Source: Microscilla marina ATCC 23134
GTDB lineage: Bacteria; Bacteroidota; Bacteroidia; Cytophagales; Microscillaceae
DNA length: 64,000 nt
Reading direction: 5' to 3'
Assembly: GCF_000169175.1 (NCBI RefSeq)
Contig: NZ_AAWS01000007.1
Span: forward strand, 217,001-281,000
Below the pieces are notes generated by a model. That model had not been told where the DNA came from. It searched no databases and saw nothing but the letters and a program-made list of their open reading frames with translations. Of this stretch, positions 55,804 through 64,000 are shown one piece after another. Position numbers and translations under genes: made by a program. Numbering within the stretch: the stretch's first letter is position 1; each line of letters starts with the position of its first letter.

Positions 55804-55982
55804 TTTGTAAGCACTTGTTGAAAGCCTGTCCCTAAAGGCGAAAGCTTGGATGATAAACTCTAAACAAGTGCCAATCACACAATGAAACCCTGTTCAGTTA
55901 TTACCCATTGCCTGATTTACAACCAGACAACGGGTAATACTGTAGAGATAAGTTCCATTCCACCACTGAAACTTTTATACGA

Positions 55983-58900
55983 ATGAAATTATTACAAACA
56001 TCGCTGCTTGTCGTGTTTTTGTTGGGTATTTCGTTTATATCTAAAGCCCAACGGTATAAATTCCCGAAAGAAGAAGAAAAGTTTATAGGCTTTGTGGCAA
56101 AAGAGCTCAAAAAAGCCAAAGCCGAATATTCTAAAAGAGTAGGTGAGGCATTTAGTGCTATCTGGAATGGTACGGCTGCTATGGCAGGTGCCAAACTTAC
56201 TGCCTCGCAAAAACAAAAAATCATTGCTATCTCAAAAAAAATGGCAAGAAAGCGGTTTATGATGAACCGTGAATACACCAAATTTTATGGAATGCTGGCT
56301 AATGGCATTACCACCCACCATATTGCTTCATCGCTTGATGACATACTTGATGTTACCGAAAAAGTGGTATCAAAGCTTGGAACCCGCGAAATATCGTTAT
56401 ATTTCAAAAATCTGCATACTTTTTTTATTTACCAAAAACAGGGCGTATACACGTTATATGGCACCAGGTTCAACTCGTTGCTTGGCATGGATGGTAAATT
56501 TTCTATCTCGTTTGTTGCCAACGATACCCAAAGTGAAGCCATTACAAAAAAATACATGGATGTATCAAGTGCTGATACCGACCCTGCATACATCAAAGGA
56601 CCAGTGATTGAGCTTACCAGCATCAATCTAGTCTTTAAAACTCCTTTTGACTCACTCGCAGTTAGAAAAACCGATGGGGCGTTTATGATTACCAAAAATA
56701 GGTTTTTGGGTAATGGAGGTACTTTTGACTGGGAAAGCCTCAATCTTGACCCTACAAAAGTATACTGTAAACTAGGGTATTATAACATGAACGTAGCCCG
56801 CCCTATACTCAAAAGCGCTGATGTTTCTTTTTACTACTTATCATTATTTAAAACTCCCCTCAAAGGAGATTTTGAGTTTCAAAGTCAGCGTCGCCGCAAC
56901 AACTATGTGGCAAATTTCCCCCGATTTATTTCTGCCAAAAACGACATTACAATGCCCAACATAGGAGGAGATCTTGCCGTAAAGGGAGCTTTTACTTTGA
57001 TAGGCAACCGGGTGTATAGTTCGGCGGCACGTAACGGAGATTTGGCTCGTTTTTGGGGTAAAAAGAAAATAGACCCTGACAGTGACGAAGAAGAAGTGAG
57101 TTTTTTGGCACTTGCCAAAAAGTTTCAAATTTTTCACGATGGGGCAGTCAAAGACAAAAGCATTTACCGGAAAAACCTGGGAGCCGACTCACTGTCTACG
57201 CTGAGAGCACGCCAGGCAGTGTTATCTATGTATTTGGGGCTAGACTCTCTATATCACCCCAAGTTGGGGGTACGTTACTCTAAAGAAAAGCATCAAATCG
57301 ACTTTATACGTGACCGTAGTCATCGACATGTACCTTTCCTCAACAATCACCATCGCTTTTTTATCCATGCTGACATTATGCAGTTTGATGTAGAAAAAGA
57401 TACGATGGATTTCTATATGTTGGGTGGGCAAGGCATTCGTCCTGCATCATTTGAGTCGTTCGACTTTCACAATCAAGAGCGTTACACCCGTATGATTGGG
57501 ACTTTCCCTTTTCATCCACTAAAACTTTTTACGGCTTACGCCAAGCGAAATGCTCAGGTGGCTACCGACGAGGATGGCAACGAAATTAAGTATTTTTATA
57601 TCAAAGATATTACTGAGTATTCGGGACGCAGCGAAGGTACAATGAAAGCAGTGGCTAATTTTCTGCACGAAAAGGGGTACATTAATTATAATGACGTCAC
57701 TGGAAAAATAGTATTGGGGTATCGTATTCAACACAATACTACTACCGATGCGTTTTTGAAATCGGTAGATCGAATAAAAAAAGGGCATAACAACTCCAGA
57801 GATTCGACCAATTATGTACAGTATGATCATGACAACATGTTTATTGTGTCTTTGATGGACACTAAAGATACCAGCAATAGTCGCGAAATACGTATCAACA
57901 AGAAAGACACTTCTTATACAGTAAAAGTATCACGTAATGCAGCACGTATTCCCAACGCGAGTTTGCACCGAACCAACCGTGAAATGCTTATCAGGGGTAT
58001 TGAAACATTTCCTGTGAGTGACTCCCTCAATGTAAACATTAAACCTTATAACAAACAGGTAAAGGTATATGCCAACCGTGCTGTACAAATGGAACATGGC
58101 GAAATTACAGTAGGTAACTTTAGATTTATTGGCAAGGAGTTTTTCTTTCTATACGAAACTTTTACTCTGGAAATGCCGCGCATAGATAGTGTGTTGTTTG
58201 TATTGAAAGACACCATTAGTAAAGAAGAGAGTGAATACGGCTCTGAAATTCGTTTTGGAGCAGGAACGATGCAAATCAATGACGCTAAAAACAAGTCGGG
58301 AAGAAAGAAAGGAAAAATATTTGAGGGAATGAACGAAGGTAAAACCTATGAGCAATTTCCGCAACTAAGTATTCCTGAGGGTGGTGTTGTATATTTTAGA
58401 ACCAATTACCGTAAAAACTTTGCCTATGATAGTACCACAGTGTTTGAAATAGACAAACCACTGGAGATGGATAGTTTGACCAGCAAAGTACCTTCTTTTA
58501 AAGGGGTGTTTAAATCCAAAATGTTTCCTGATATTAAAGAGCAGATGATTCCGCTACCAGATAAAAAACTTGGGTTTAGGCACAAACCACCCGCCGGAGG
58601 CTACCCATTGTACCCCAACCACGACAAGGTGAAAAATGTACATATTAAGTTTAATAGCGACCTGACCATGACCGCTGAAGGTTTATATGGAGGAGGAGTG
58701 ATTAAGTACCTTACGACTACGGTCAGTTCGCCCGAATTCTTTTTTATGCCCGACTCCACCACGTCCGAAAACTCCAATTTTACAGTGGGTAAAGGAAAAA
58801 TGAACGGTGCCGAGTTTGCCAATGCTCAAGGGAAAACCGCCCAGCTCAACTGGGTAGTTACTGCCGATAGTATGGTGTTTAACAACAGTCGTGAACTTGA

Positions 58901-61352
58901 AAAAGCTGGAGAGATTTTAAGTAAAAAAGATTTTAAACAAAAATACAGGGAAAAACTCTTTAAGGTATATGATAACAACGATGCCATTGCCTTGCGAGGA
59001 GACATCATTGTAAAAAACAGTGGCTTGTATGCCGCAGGAGAAGCCATTAGGCGAGATTTCAGGATTATATCATTTGAAGAACCTTTTAAGTTTAATATCA
59101 ACAGTTTTAAAGGGTATAAGAACAATATAGAGATTAACTCGGAGCAACGAGATCCCTTTGAGTATAACGCGAGTTTTTATACCGACAGCCCCGCCTTGCT
59201 ACAGGGTAACTTTGTAGATGTAGACTTTGATTTGATGAAGGGAGAAGCTGTGATTAAGCCTTATCCTGAATACGCTGACATAGAAGACTACTACCCGTTT
59301 GTGTTTCCTTACGCCCAGTACAAAACCTCTATTAAAGAAGCTTTATGGTCGTTGAAAGATGAAACGATTGCTATGAAAGGTGACTCCACCTCTACTTTTA
59401 CCTCTACTATATTTGGTGGGGGTGAAATCAACGATGAGCGTGATTTAACTTTTAATGCTACCAACGCTTTTTATGATATCAAAAACCTAAGTATGCAGTT
59501 AGATGGCATTCCTTATATTGTGTCTGCTGATGCAAAAATATACCCGAACGAAGGAAAAGCTACTGTATTGAAAAATGCTGAAATGCAGACGCTCAAAGAG
59601 GCACGCTTGGTGATTGATACCTTGAATGGTTATCACCGATTGTTTGATGGAGAAATCAATATTAGGTCAAGGATGGAGTTTGCAGGACAGGCAACTTATC
59701 AGTTTATCAATGTAATTAAAGATACATTTAACATTAAGTTTGATGAGTTTAAGTTGACCGATGCAGATGAAATTAAAGGGGTAAATCCCGCCGAGAAAAA
59801 ACTGGCAGAACAAAGGCGAAAGAAAGGCCAAATTGTGCCTAAGCATACTATTTCGCAAGGAAAGGTAACTGAAGAGGACAAGTTTTACCTCACCACCCGA
59901 ATACTTTATAAAGGAAATGTGAAAATGTATGCCGACCGAAAACCGCTGGAATTGGATGGGTTTATTAAACTAGACTTGAAGAGTAGGCGGGACCTGGATA
60001 ACTGGCTTCCTTATAAGAGTGACAAGGGAGACTCGGTGGTCTTGGATATTAAGAAAAGGATTAAAGTGGGCAAAGGGGTATACCTTACCTCAGGGCTGCA
60101 CTTTACGCACGATGGCGATGATTTATATACTACATTCTTGTCACCATCCTTACACAAAGATGACATTGAGGTATTTTTGGCGTTTGGTAACTTGTCGTAT
60201 AATCCGGCAATTAACGAATTTAAGATTGAACCCAAAGAAAAAACAGAACGGAAAAGTTTTGCGGGTAATACCCTGATTTTTGATGACTCCAAGTCAACCG
60301 TTTATATGGAAGGAAAATTTGGTATTATGGACAAGCATAATAGCAAATATCTTAACAGTTCAGGAGCTGCCCATATAGACATGCGAGATAGCACTTTCCG
60401 CCTTGATATGTTTACCACAGTAGACTTGCCCATTCCGCCCAAAGCAATGGCAGCAATGGCAAAAAATGTAGAAACTGTCAAAGAAATAAATCGCAGGGGA
60501 CTGAATGAAAGTGATACTTTATTTTATAGAGTAGCCGAGTTAGTAGGCGATAAAGATATTAAGCATTATTTGGCAAAAGCTACCAAGGTTTCAGAGCCGT
60601 TGCCGTTTTCTCAAATATCTAAAACTTTACAAAAGCCGATTGTTTTATCTGAGGTACCCCTTAAGTGGTCTAAAGAATACCACACGTTCCATAGTCATGG
60701 TAAAATAGGGCTCATGAGCATCTTGGATAAAGAGTTTAACACCGAGGTAGATGGATTTTTTGAAATAAGAAAGAATCCTAATGGTGATGCTTTCTCTATA
60801 TATTTGCAGGTGAGTCCCAGTGTTTGGTACTTTATTGACCTTGATCAAGACCAATTAATGTTGTTGTCGTCAGACGAAGCTTTCAACGCCGAAATAGAAG
60901 CTCGTGCCAAACCCGGTGGTAAAGGTAAGTTTGGAATGGAGCTGGCTGAAATTGACCAAAAAGAAGGGTTCCTTCAGAAGTTTCAAGAAGTGTATGGGCA
61001 GTCTATCAACCAAAGTGAAGAAGTGAAGAAAGAAGAGAAAAAGGACGACGATAAGAAGAAGGGGGATGACAAGAAAAGTGACGACAAGAAAGGGGACGAC
61101 AAAAAGAAAAGCGACGACAAGAAAGGGGACGACAAGAAAGGGGACGACAAAAAGAAAAGCGACGACAAGAAAGGGGACGACAAAAAGAAAAGTGACGACA
61201 AGAAAGGGGACGACAAAAAGAAAAGCGACGACAAGAAAGGGGACGACAAGAAAGGGGACGACAAAAAGAAAAGCGACGACAAGAAAGGGGACGATAAAAA
61301 GAAAAGTGACGACAAAAAGAAAAAGAAGAAAAAAAAGAACGACGGTTTTTAG
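55983..61352 (+). CDS. Very large exported protein with Lys/Asp repeat tail, unknown function
   Basis: 1789 residues. Signal peptide [23 protein letters not shown]. The bulk (30-1670) is rich in beta-strands, with recurring patterns such as GGx[29 protein letters not shown] and [14 protein letters not shown] that suggest stacked beta-jellyroll or beta-helix units; there is no obvious catalytic motif or T9SS tail. From ~1680 to the end, ~105 residues are [10 protein letters not shown] repeats. Single gene in its own region; terminator 30 bp after the stop. I do not recognise the family; an envelope or surface structural role is a guess. Confidence 0.8.
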   Translation: MKLLQTSLLVVFLLGISFISKAQRYKFPKEEEKFIGFVAKELKKAKAEYSKRVGEAFSAIWNGTAAMAGAKLTASQKQKIIAISKKMARKRFMMNREYTKFYGMLANGITTHHIASSLDDILDVTEKVVSKLGTREISLYFKNLHTFFIYQKQGVYTLYGTRFNSLLGMDGKFSISFVANDTQSEAITKKYMDVSSADTDPAYIKGPVIELTSINLVFKTPFDSLAVRKTDGAFMITKNRFLGNGGTFDWESLNLDPTKVYCKLGYYNMNVARPILKSADVSFYYLSLFKTPLKGDFEFQSQRRRNNYVANFPRFISAKNDITMPNIGGDLAVKGAFTLIGNRVYSSAARNGDLARFWGKKKIDPDSDEEEVSFLALAKKFQIFHDGAVKDKSIYRKNLGADSLSTLRARQAVLSMYLGLDSLYHPKLGVRYSKEKHQIDFIRDRSHRHVPFLNNHHRFFIHADIMQFDVEKDTMDFYMLGGQGIRPASFESFDFHNQERYTRMIGTFPFHPLKLFTAYAKRNAQVATDEDGNEIKYFYIKDITEYSGRSEGTMKAVANFLHEKGYINYNDVTGKIVLGYRIQHNTTTDAFLKSVDRIKKGHNNSRDSTNYVQYDHDNMFIVSLMDTKDTSNSREIRINKKDTSYTVKVSRNAARIPNASLHRTNREMLIRGIETFPVSDSLNVNIKPYNKQVKVYANRAVQMEHGEITVGNFRFIGKEFFFLYETFTLEMPRIDSVLFVLKDTISKEESEYGSEIRFGAGTMQINDAKNKSGRKKGKIFEGMNEGKTYEQFPQLSIPEGGVVYFRTNYRKNFAYDSTTVFEIDKPLEMDSLTSKVPSFKGVFKSKMFPDIKEQMIPLPDKKLGFRHKPPAGGYPLYPNHDKVKNVHIKFNSDLTMTAEGLYGGGVIKYLTTTVSSPEFFFMPDSTTSENSNFTVGKGKMNGAEFANAQGKTAQLNWVVTADSMVFNNSRELEKAGEILSKKDFKQKYREKLFKVYDNNDAIALRGDIIVKNSGLYAAGEAIRRDFRIISFEEPFKFNINSFKGYKNNIEINSEQRDPFEYNASFYTDSPALLQGNFVDVDFDLMKGEAVIKPYPEYADIEDYYPFVFPYAQYKTSIKEALWSLKDETIAMKGDSTSTFTSTIFGGGEINDERDLTFNATNAFYDIKNLSMQLDGIPYIVSADAKIYPNEGKATVLKNAEMQTLKEARLVIDTLNGYHRLFDGEINIRSRMEFAGQATYQFINVIKDTFNIKFDEFKLTDADEIKGVNPAEKKLAEQRRKKGQIVPKHTISQGKVTEEDKFYLTTRILYKGNVKMYADRKPLELDGFIKLDLKSRRDLDNWLPYKSDKGDSVVLDIKKRIKVGKGVYLTSGLHFTHDGDDLYTTFLSPSLHKDDIEVFLAFGNLSYNPAINEFKIEPKEKTERKSFAGNTLIFDDSKSTVYMEGKFGIMDKHNSKYLNSSGAAHIDMRDSTFRLDMFTTVDLPIPPKAMAAMAKNVETVKEINRRGLNESDTLFYRVAELVGDKDIKHYLAKATKVSEPLPFSQISKTLQKPIVLSEVPLKWSKEYHTFHSHGKIGLMSILDKEFNTEVDGFFEIRKNPNGDAFSIYLQVSPSVWYFIDLDQDQLMLLSSDEAFNAEIEARAKPGGKGKFGMELAEIDQKEGFLQKFQEVYGQSINQSEEVKKEEKKDDDKKKGDDKKSDDKKGDDKKKSDDKKGDDKKGDDKKKSDDKKGDDKKKSDDKKGDDKKKSDDKKGDDKKGDDKKKSDDKKGDDKKKSDDKKKKKKKKNDGF
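61027..61342 (+). repeat. In-frame tandem repeats coding the Lys/Asp tail
   Basis: Units of 15 and 18 bp coding GDDKK and KSDDKK alternate, often as a 33-bp pair (GACGACAAGAAAGGGGACGA...). Unit lengths are multiples of three, so slippage would change tail length without breaking the frame. The first and last units are more diverged, ending in a run of Lys codons. Confidence 0.9.
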
Positions 61353-61382
61353 TGAAATAAAACGATTGTTTTTTTAGTAAAG

Positions 61383-61405
61383 TCAGTGCTCATTTTGGGC
61401 ACTGA
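61383..61405 (+). terminator. Terminator after the giant exported protein
   Basis: TCAGTGC and GCACTGA enclose a 9-base loop and are followed by seven T. Confidence 0.75.
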
Positions 61406-61712
61406 TTTTTTTCATTTAAGTGGGTTTTAAGAGAAAAAAAACGATTTTTAACGCATATTTAGAGGGATTTTTCAACAGGAATATAATGAATTGCCATTTT
61501 TTTTGCTATATATATAAACAGGCAACTTAAGCATTCACAGCTGATGTGTGCCATAAAATAGTGTTAAATTAACTATATATTTGATCAACTATTTGAGACT
61601 AAAAATACGTTAAACACTATAAATCTTTGAATAATTTCAATGGTTATATTAATTTTGTGTGTTTGAGTAGTTATTTATTAACTCTAAATTAATACTGAAT
61701 TAACGTTAAAAT
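61406..61712. other. plsY upstream region
   Basis: About 300 bp of AT-rich DNA. Apart from the promoter at its right end I see nothing assignable. Confidence 0.4.
61626..61657 (+). promoter_or_regulatory. Bacteroidota-type promoter of plsY
   Basis: TTTG (61626-61629) and TAATTTTG (61650-61657) are 20 bp apart, fitting TTTG / TAnnTTTG; leader of about 50 bases. Confidence 0.65.
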
Positions 61713-62375
61713 ATGGGCATGTTATTAATCATTTGTACATCTATATTAGCTTATTTACTTGGCTCTATTCCTACTGCTGTTTGGTTCTCAAAATACAGGT
61801 ATGGAATGGATATCAGAGAGCATGGAAGTGGCAATGCAGGAGCCACCAATACCTTTAGAGTGTTGGGTAAAAAAGCCGGTATATTTGTCATGAGTATAGA
61901 TATACTCAAAGGATTTACAGCTACATCGCTTGCCTGGGTACTTGATTACTCAGGGATGATTGCCCCTTATGATGAGTTCTGGATATATAAAATGATTTTT
62001 TACAAACTCATTTTTGGTAGCCTTGCCATTGTAGGACACATCTTTCCTGTATTCGCCAATTTTAAAGGTGGTAAAGGTGTGGCAACATTGTTAGGCATGA
62101 TGCTGGCTGTGCACCATACAGCTACCTTGTTATGTGTAGGTGTATTTTTAATAGTACTATTTGCTTTCCGTTATGTTTCGTTAGGTTCTTTATTAGCCAC
62201 ATTGTCATTCCCATTGTTGCTATTAAGTCCACGTTTTCGCCCCGAAGACCCCATCGTTATTGTATTTGGGTTTTTGATGTTTACCATCGTAGCACTTACC
62301 CATCAAAAAAATATTGTAAGGCTATTGCAGGGGGAAGAAAGCAGAGCAAATATTAGAATGCGTAAAAGAGATTAA
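61713..62375 (+). CDS. plsY: Glycerol-3-phosphate acyltransferase PlsY
   Basis: 220 residues, five or so membrane helices. Signature loops: YLLGSIPTAVWFSK, REHGSGNAGATNTFRVLGKKAG and HIFPVFANFKGGKGVAT. It uses acyl-phosphate to make lysophosphatidic acid at the inner membrane, the first step of phospholipid synthesis (PlsX supplies the donor). Complete; single gene. Confidence 0.96.
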   Translation: MGMLLIICTSILAYLLGSIPTAVWFSKYRYGMDIREHGSGNAGATNTFRVLGKKAGIFVMSIDILKGFTATSLAWVLDYSGMIAPYDEFWIYKMIFYKLIFGSLAIVGHIFPVFANFKGGKGVATLLGMMLAVHHTATLLCVGVFLIVLFAFRYVSLGSLLATLSFPLLLLSPRFRPEDPIVIVFGFLMFTIVALTHQKNIVRLLQGEESRANIRMRKRD

Positions 62376-62399
62376 ATTGTATAAATTTATTGTCAATCG

Positions 62400-62427
62400 A
62401 GCCCTTGTGTCATCAGATACAAGGGCT
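62400..62427. terminator. Terminator between plsY and the TauE/SafE gene
   Basis: AGCCCTTGT and ACAAGGGCT with a 10-base loop and T-run following. Confidence 0.8.
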
Positions 62428-62546
62428 TTTTTAGTTGATTAGTACCCAAAGCACTGGGTGTTTGACTATTTTCGTTGGATGCTGATTGTATAGTGGGTGG
62501 GAAGTATCAAGCGATTAGCCACAGGCAACATAAGCCTGAGATTGTG

Positions 62547-63347
62547 TTAAAAAAAACTCTCTTTCAACAAAATAAACATTCCCATTAACAATACAAACCA
62601 GCCAAAGCTTACCTTGAGCTTGGCTGGCGAAACAAATTGACTAATGTAAATGCCCAGATAAATACCCCCAATCGCCAATCCGGAGAACAATGATAAGAAC
62701 CCCCACTCAATACTTTGTCCCATCAGGTCACCCGTAAAACCTATGAGCGAATTAAAGGTAATAATGAACAAAGAGGTACCTATAGCTTCTTTGACATTGA
62801 GCCCGGTAAAAAACATAAGGGCTGGCACAAACAAAAAACCTCCTCCTGCCCCTACAACACCAATAATGAGCCCTACAAAACTACTTTGTAGAATAATTCG
62901 GGGGTAGTTCCAGGGTTTTTCAGTATCGGCAGTAGTGGGAGCTTTTCTGCCTTTGATCATAGATACCGAGGCAAGCAACATCACAATAGAGAAAAATATC
63001 ATCAGCCCCATCTCTTTGGTAAGGGTAAAGTAAGAAGTATGGAGCAGGATTTGGGGCAAAGAAGGGAGTATAAAACCTCTTGCCAAAAATACAGTAAACA
63101 AAGAAGGAACCCCAAAGGCAACGGCTGCCTTTATGCTTACCAGCTTTCTCCGGGCATACGATATAACCCCATTGAGAGCCGCAATACCCACCACAAATAA
63201 TGAGTAAGCAGTAGCAAGCGAAGGAGTTATTTTGAATAAATACACAAGTATAGGAACCGTTAAGATAGAACCTCCTCCTCCAAACAACCCCATAGTAAAG
63301 CCCACCAATACCGCGAGAAAAAAACCTAAAAAATCAATGAACCCCAT
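62547..63347 (-). CDS. TauE/SafE-family membrane transporter
   Basis: 266 residues, about eight helices in two halves, each with the family's glycine-rich loop: FTMGLFGGGGSILTVPILVYLF near the start and GLIIGVVGAGGGFLFVPALMF near 155. Members export sulfite, sulfonates or other organosulfur anions; the substrate here is unknown. It is divergent from the following regulator. Confidence 0.9.
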   Translation of the reverse strand: MGFIDFLGFFLAVLVGFTMGLFGGGGSILTVPILVYLFKITPSLATAYSLFVVGIAALNGVISYARRKLVSIKAAVAFGVPSLFTVFLARGFILPSLPQILLHTSYFTLTKEMGLMIFFSIVMLLASVSMIKGRKAPTTADTEKPWNYPRIILQSSFVGLIIGVVGAGGGFLFVPALMFFTGLNVKEAIGTSLFIITFNSLIGFTGDLMGQSIEWGFLSLFSGLAIGGIYLGIYISQFVSPAKLKVSFGWFVLLMGMFILLKESFF

Positions 63348-63518
63348 AAAAATGATTGTGTAAAGTTATTCAAAGCTTCTTGTCTGATAAAATGCGTTGT
63401 AAAGTTATGAATAATACGAGCTTTTCAGAGGTTCACGGAGCAAAAGTTAATGAACAAAAATAATAGAATGCTTCCACGGGATTTTATGTAAATTTGGCTT
63501 GTAAACAATGTGATGCTC

Positions 63519-64000
63519 ATGAACAATGAATCTAAACCCCGCCTGGCCCGACTAACGGCTATCTTGACTCAACTGCAATCCCAACAAATACTGACTGCCC
63601 GCGAAATAGCCGAAAAACATCAGGTAAGTATTCGAACGGTATACCGTGACATTAGAACACTGGAACAGTCAGGAGTGCCCATTGTGGCCGAAGAAGGGAA
63701 AGGCTACTCGTTGGTACAAGGGTATAGCTTGCCCCCCGTAATGTTTACTCAAGCTGAAGCGAATGCCTTGATTACAGTAGAACAATTGATTGCCAAACAA
63801 GATCACTCATTGACATCACATTATCAAAGTGCGATTACCAAAATAAAATCGGTGTTACAGCAATCACAAAAGGAAAAAACGGAGCTGCTTGCCCAGCGCA
63901 TACATATTCGTGATAATGACTACCTGAATCAAAAAAGCCAGTATCTGGTGATCCTACAAACTGCCATTACTCAATTTAACTTGATAGAGCTACATTATTG
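63519..64000 (+). CDS. YafY-type HTH/WYL transcriptional regulator (3' end outside window)
   Basis: The frame opens at ATG 63519 (MNNESKPRLARLTAIL), with a second ATG two codons earlier, and is still open at the window end after ~160 codons. Residues ~8-60 are an HTH_11 domain (LTAREIAEKHQVSIRTVYRDIRTLEQSGVPI). Then comes the GKGYSLVQGYSLPPVMFT linker typical of YafY proteins; the WYL ligand-binding domain should follow outside the window. It is divergent from the TauE/SafE gene and may control it. Confidence 0.88.
   Translation, partial: MNNESKPRLARLTAILTQLQSQQILTAREIAEKHQVSIRTVYRDIRTLEQSGVPIVAEEGKGYSLVQGYSLPPVMFTQAEANALITVEQLIAKQDHSLTSHYQSAITKIKSVLQQSQKEKTELLAQRIHIRDNDYLNQKSQYLVILQTAITQFNLIELHY

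Noticed and set aside
60983-61315. Antisense ORF made of Ser/Leu/Phe repeats
   Set aside because: It is the complement of the Lys/Asp tail repeats of the plus-strand giant gene.
61030-61340. CRISPR array
   Set aside because: The repeats are contiguous, have no spacers and code in frame for the protein tail.

Overview
The window reads as chromosomal DNA of a marine gliding Bacteroidota of the order Cytophagales. Four things point there: promoters of the TTG / TAnnTTTG type, a type IX secretion C-terminal sorting domain, many short lipoproteins, and TPR-CHAT and multi-LRR proteins. The mix resembles Microscilla marina; that name is an inference from protein style, not from a search. The DNA is AT-rich with long intergenic stretches carrying small inverted-repeat elements.

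Region 1 (1-11.3 kb) is the most unusual part. A very large HINT-containing polymorphic-toxin-like gene enters from the left. Its last 76 codons are then repeated four more times as small plus-strand ORFs. Each of the five copies is followed, tail to tail, by a minus-strand gene for a ~270-residue leucine-rich-repeat protein. The result is a five-unit tandem array of [toxin tail -> <- LRR]. The tails differ mostly at synonymous positions. The LRR proteins share an N-terminal module and a C-terminal cap but differ in their repeats, and one is a visible mosaic of two others. This looks like a toxin-tip / LRR-partner diversification locus.

Region 2 (11.5-24.2 kb) is accessory and envelope: a membrane protein, a cupin + AraC + DHFR-like group, secreted or lipidated proteins of unknown role, a 1147-residue BNR-repeat T9SS cargo, an RCK potassium channel and a membrane-bound AraC regulator.

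Region 3 (24.4-28.2 kb) is the str operon rpsL-rpsG-fusA with rpsJ behind it. rpsJ is closed by a terminator and is not followed by the usual S10-operon genes.

Region 4 (28.3-37 kb) has a pseudogene split by a 258-bp MITE-like element (its frame re-opens if the element and one CTAG copy are removed), then ribBA, surE, nhaB, two small proteins and a 2-oxoacid dehydrogenase E2.

Region 5 (37.4-47.1 kb) holds an outer-membrane-like protein, a MORN-TPR-CHAT gene broken by one in-frame TGA and one single-base frameshift, an M49-like zinc peptidase lipoprotein, a D-threonine-aldolase-like PLP enzyme and an OmpA-family protein.

Region 6 (47.1-64 kb) has direct repeats ahead of metG, then a class-C beta-lactamase-like hydrolase, a VWA lipoprotein, a second MITE copy abutting prmA, a 1789-residue exported protein ending in a Lys/Asp repeat tail, plsY, a TauE/SafE permease and the start of a YafY-type regulator that leaves the window. 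No tRNA, rRNA, CRISPR array or complete transposase was found.
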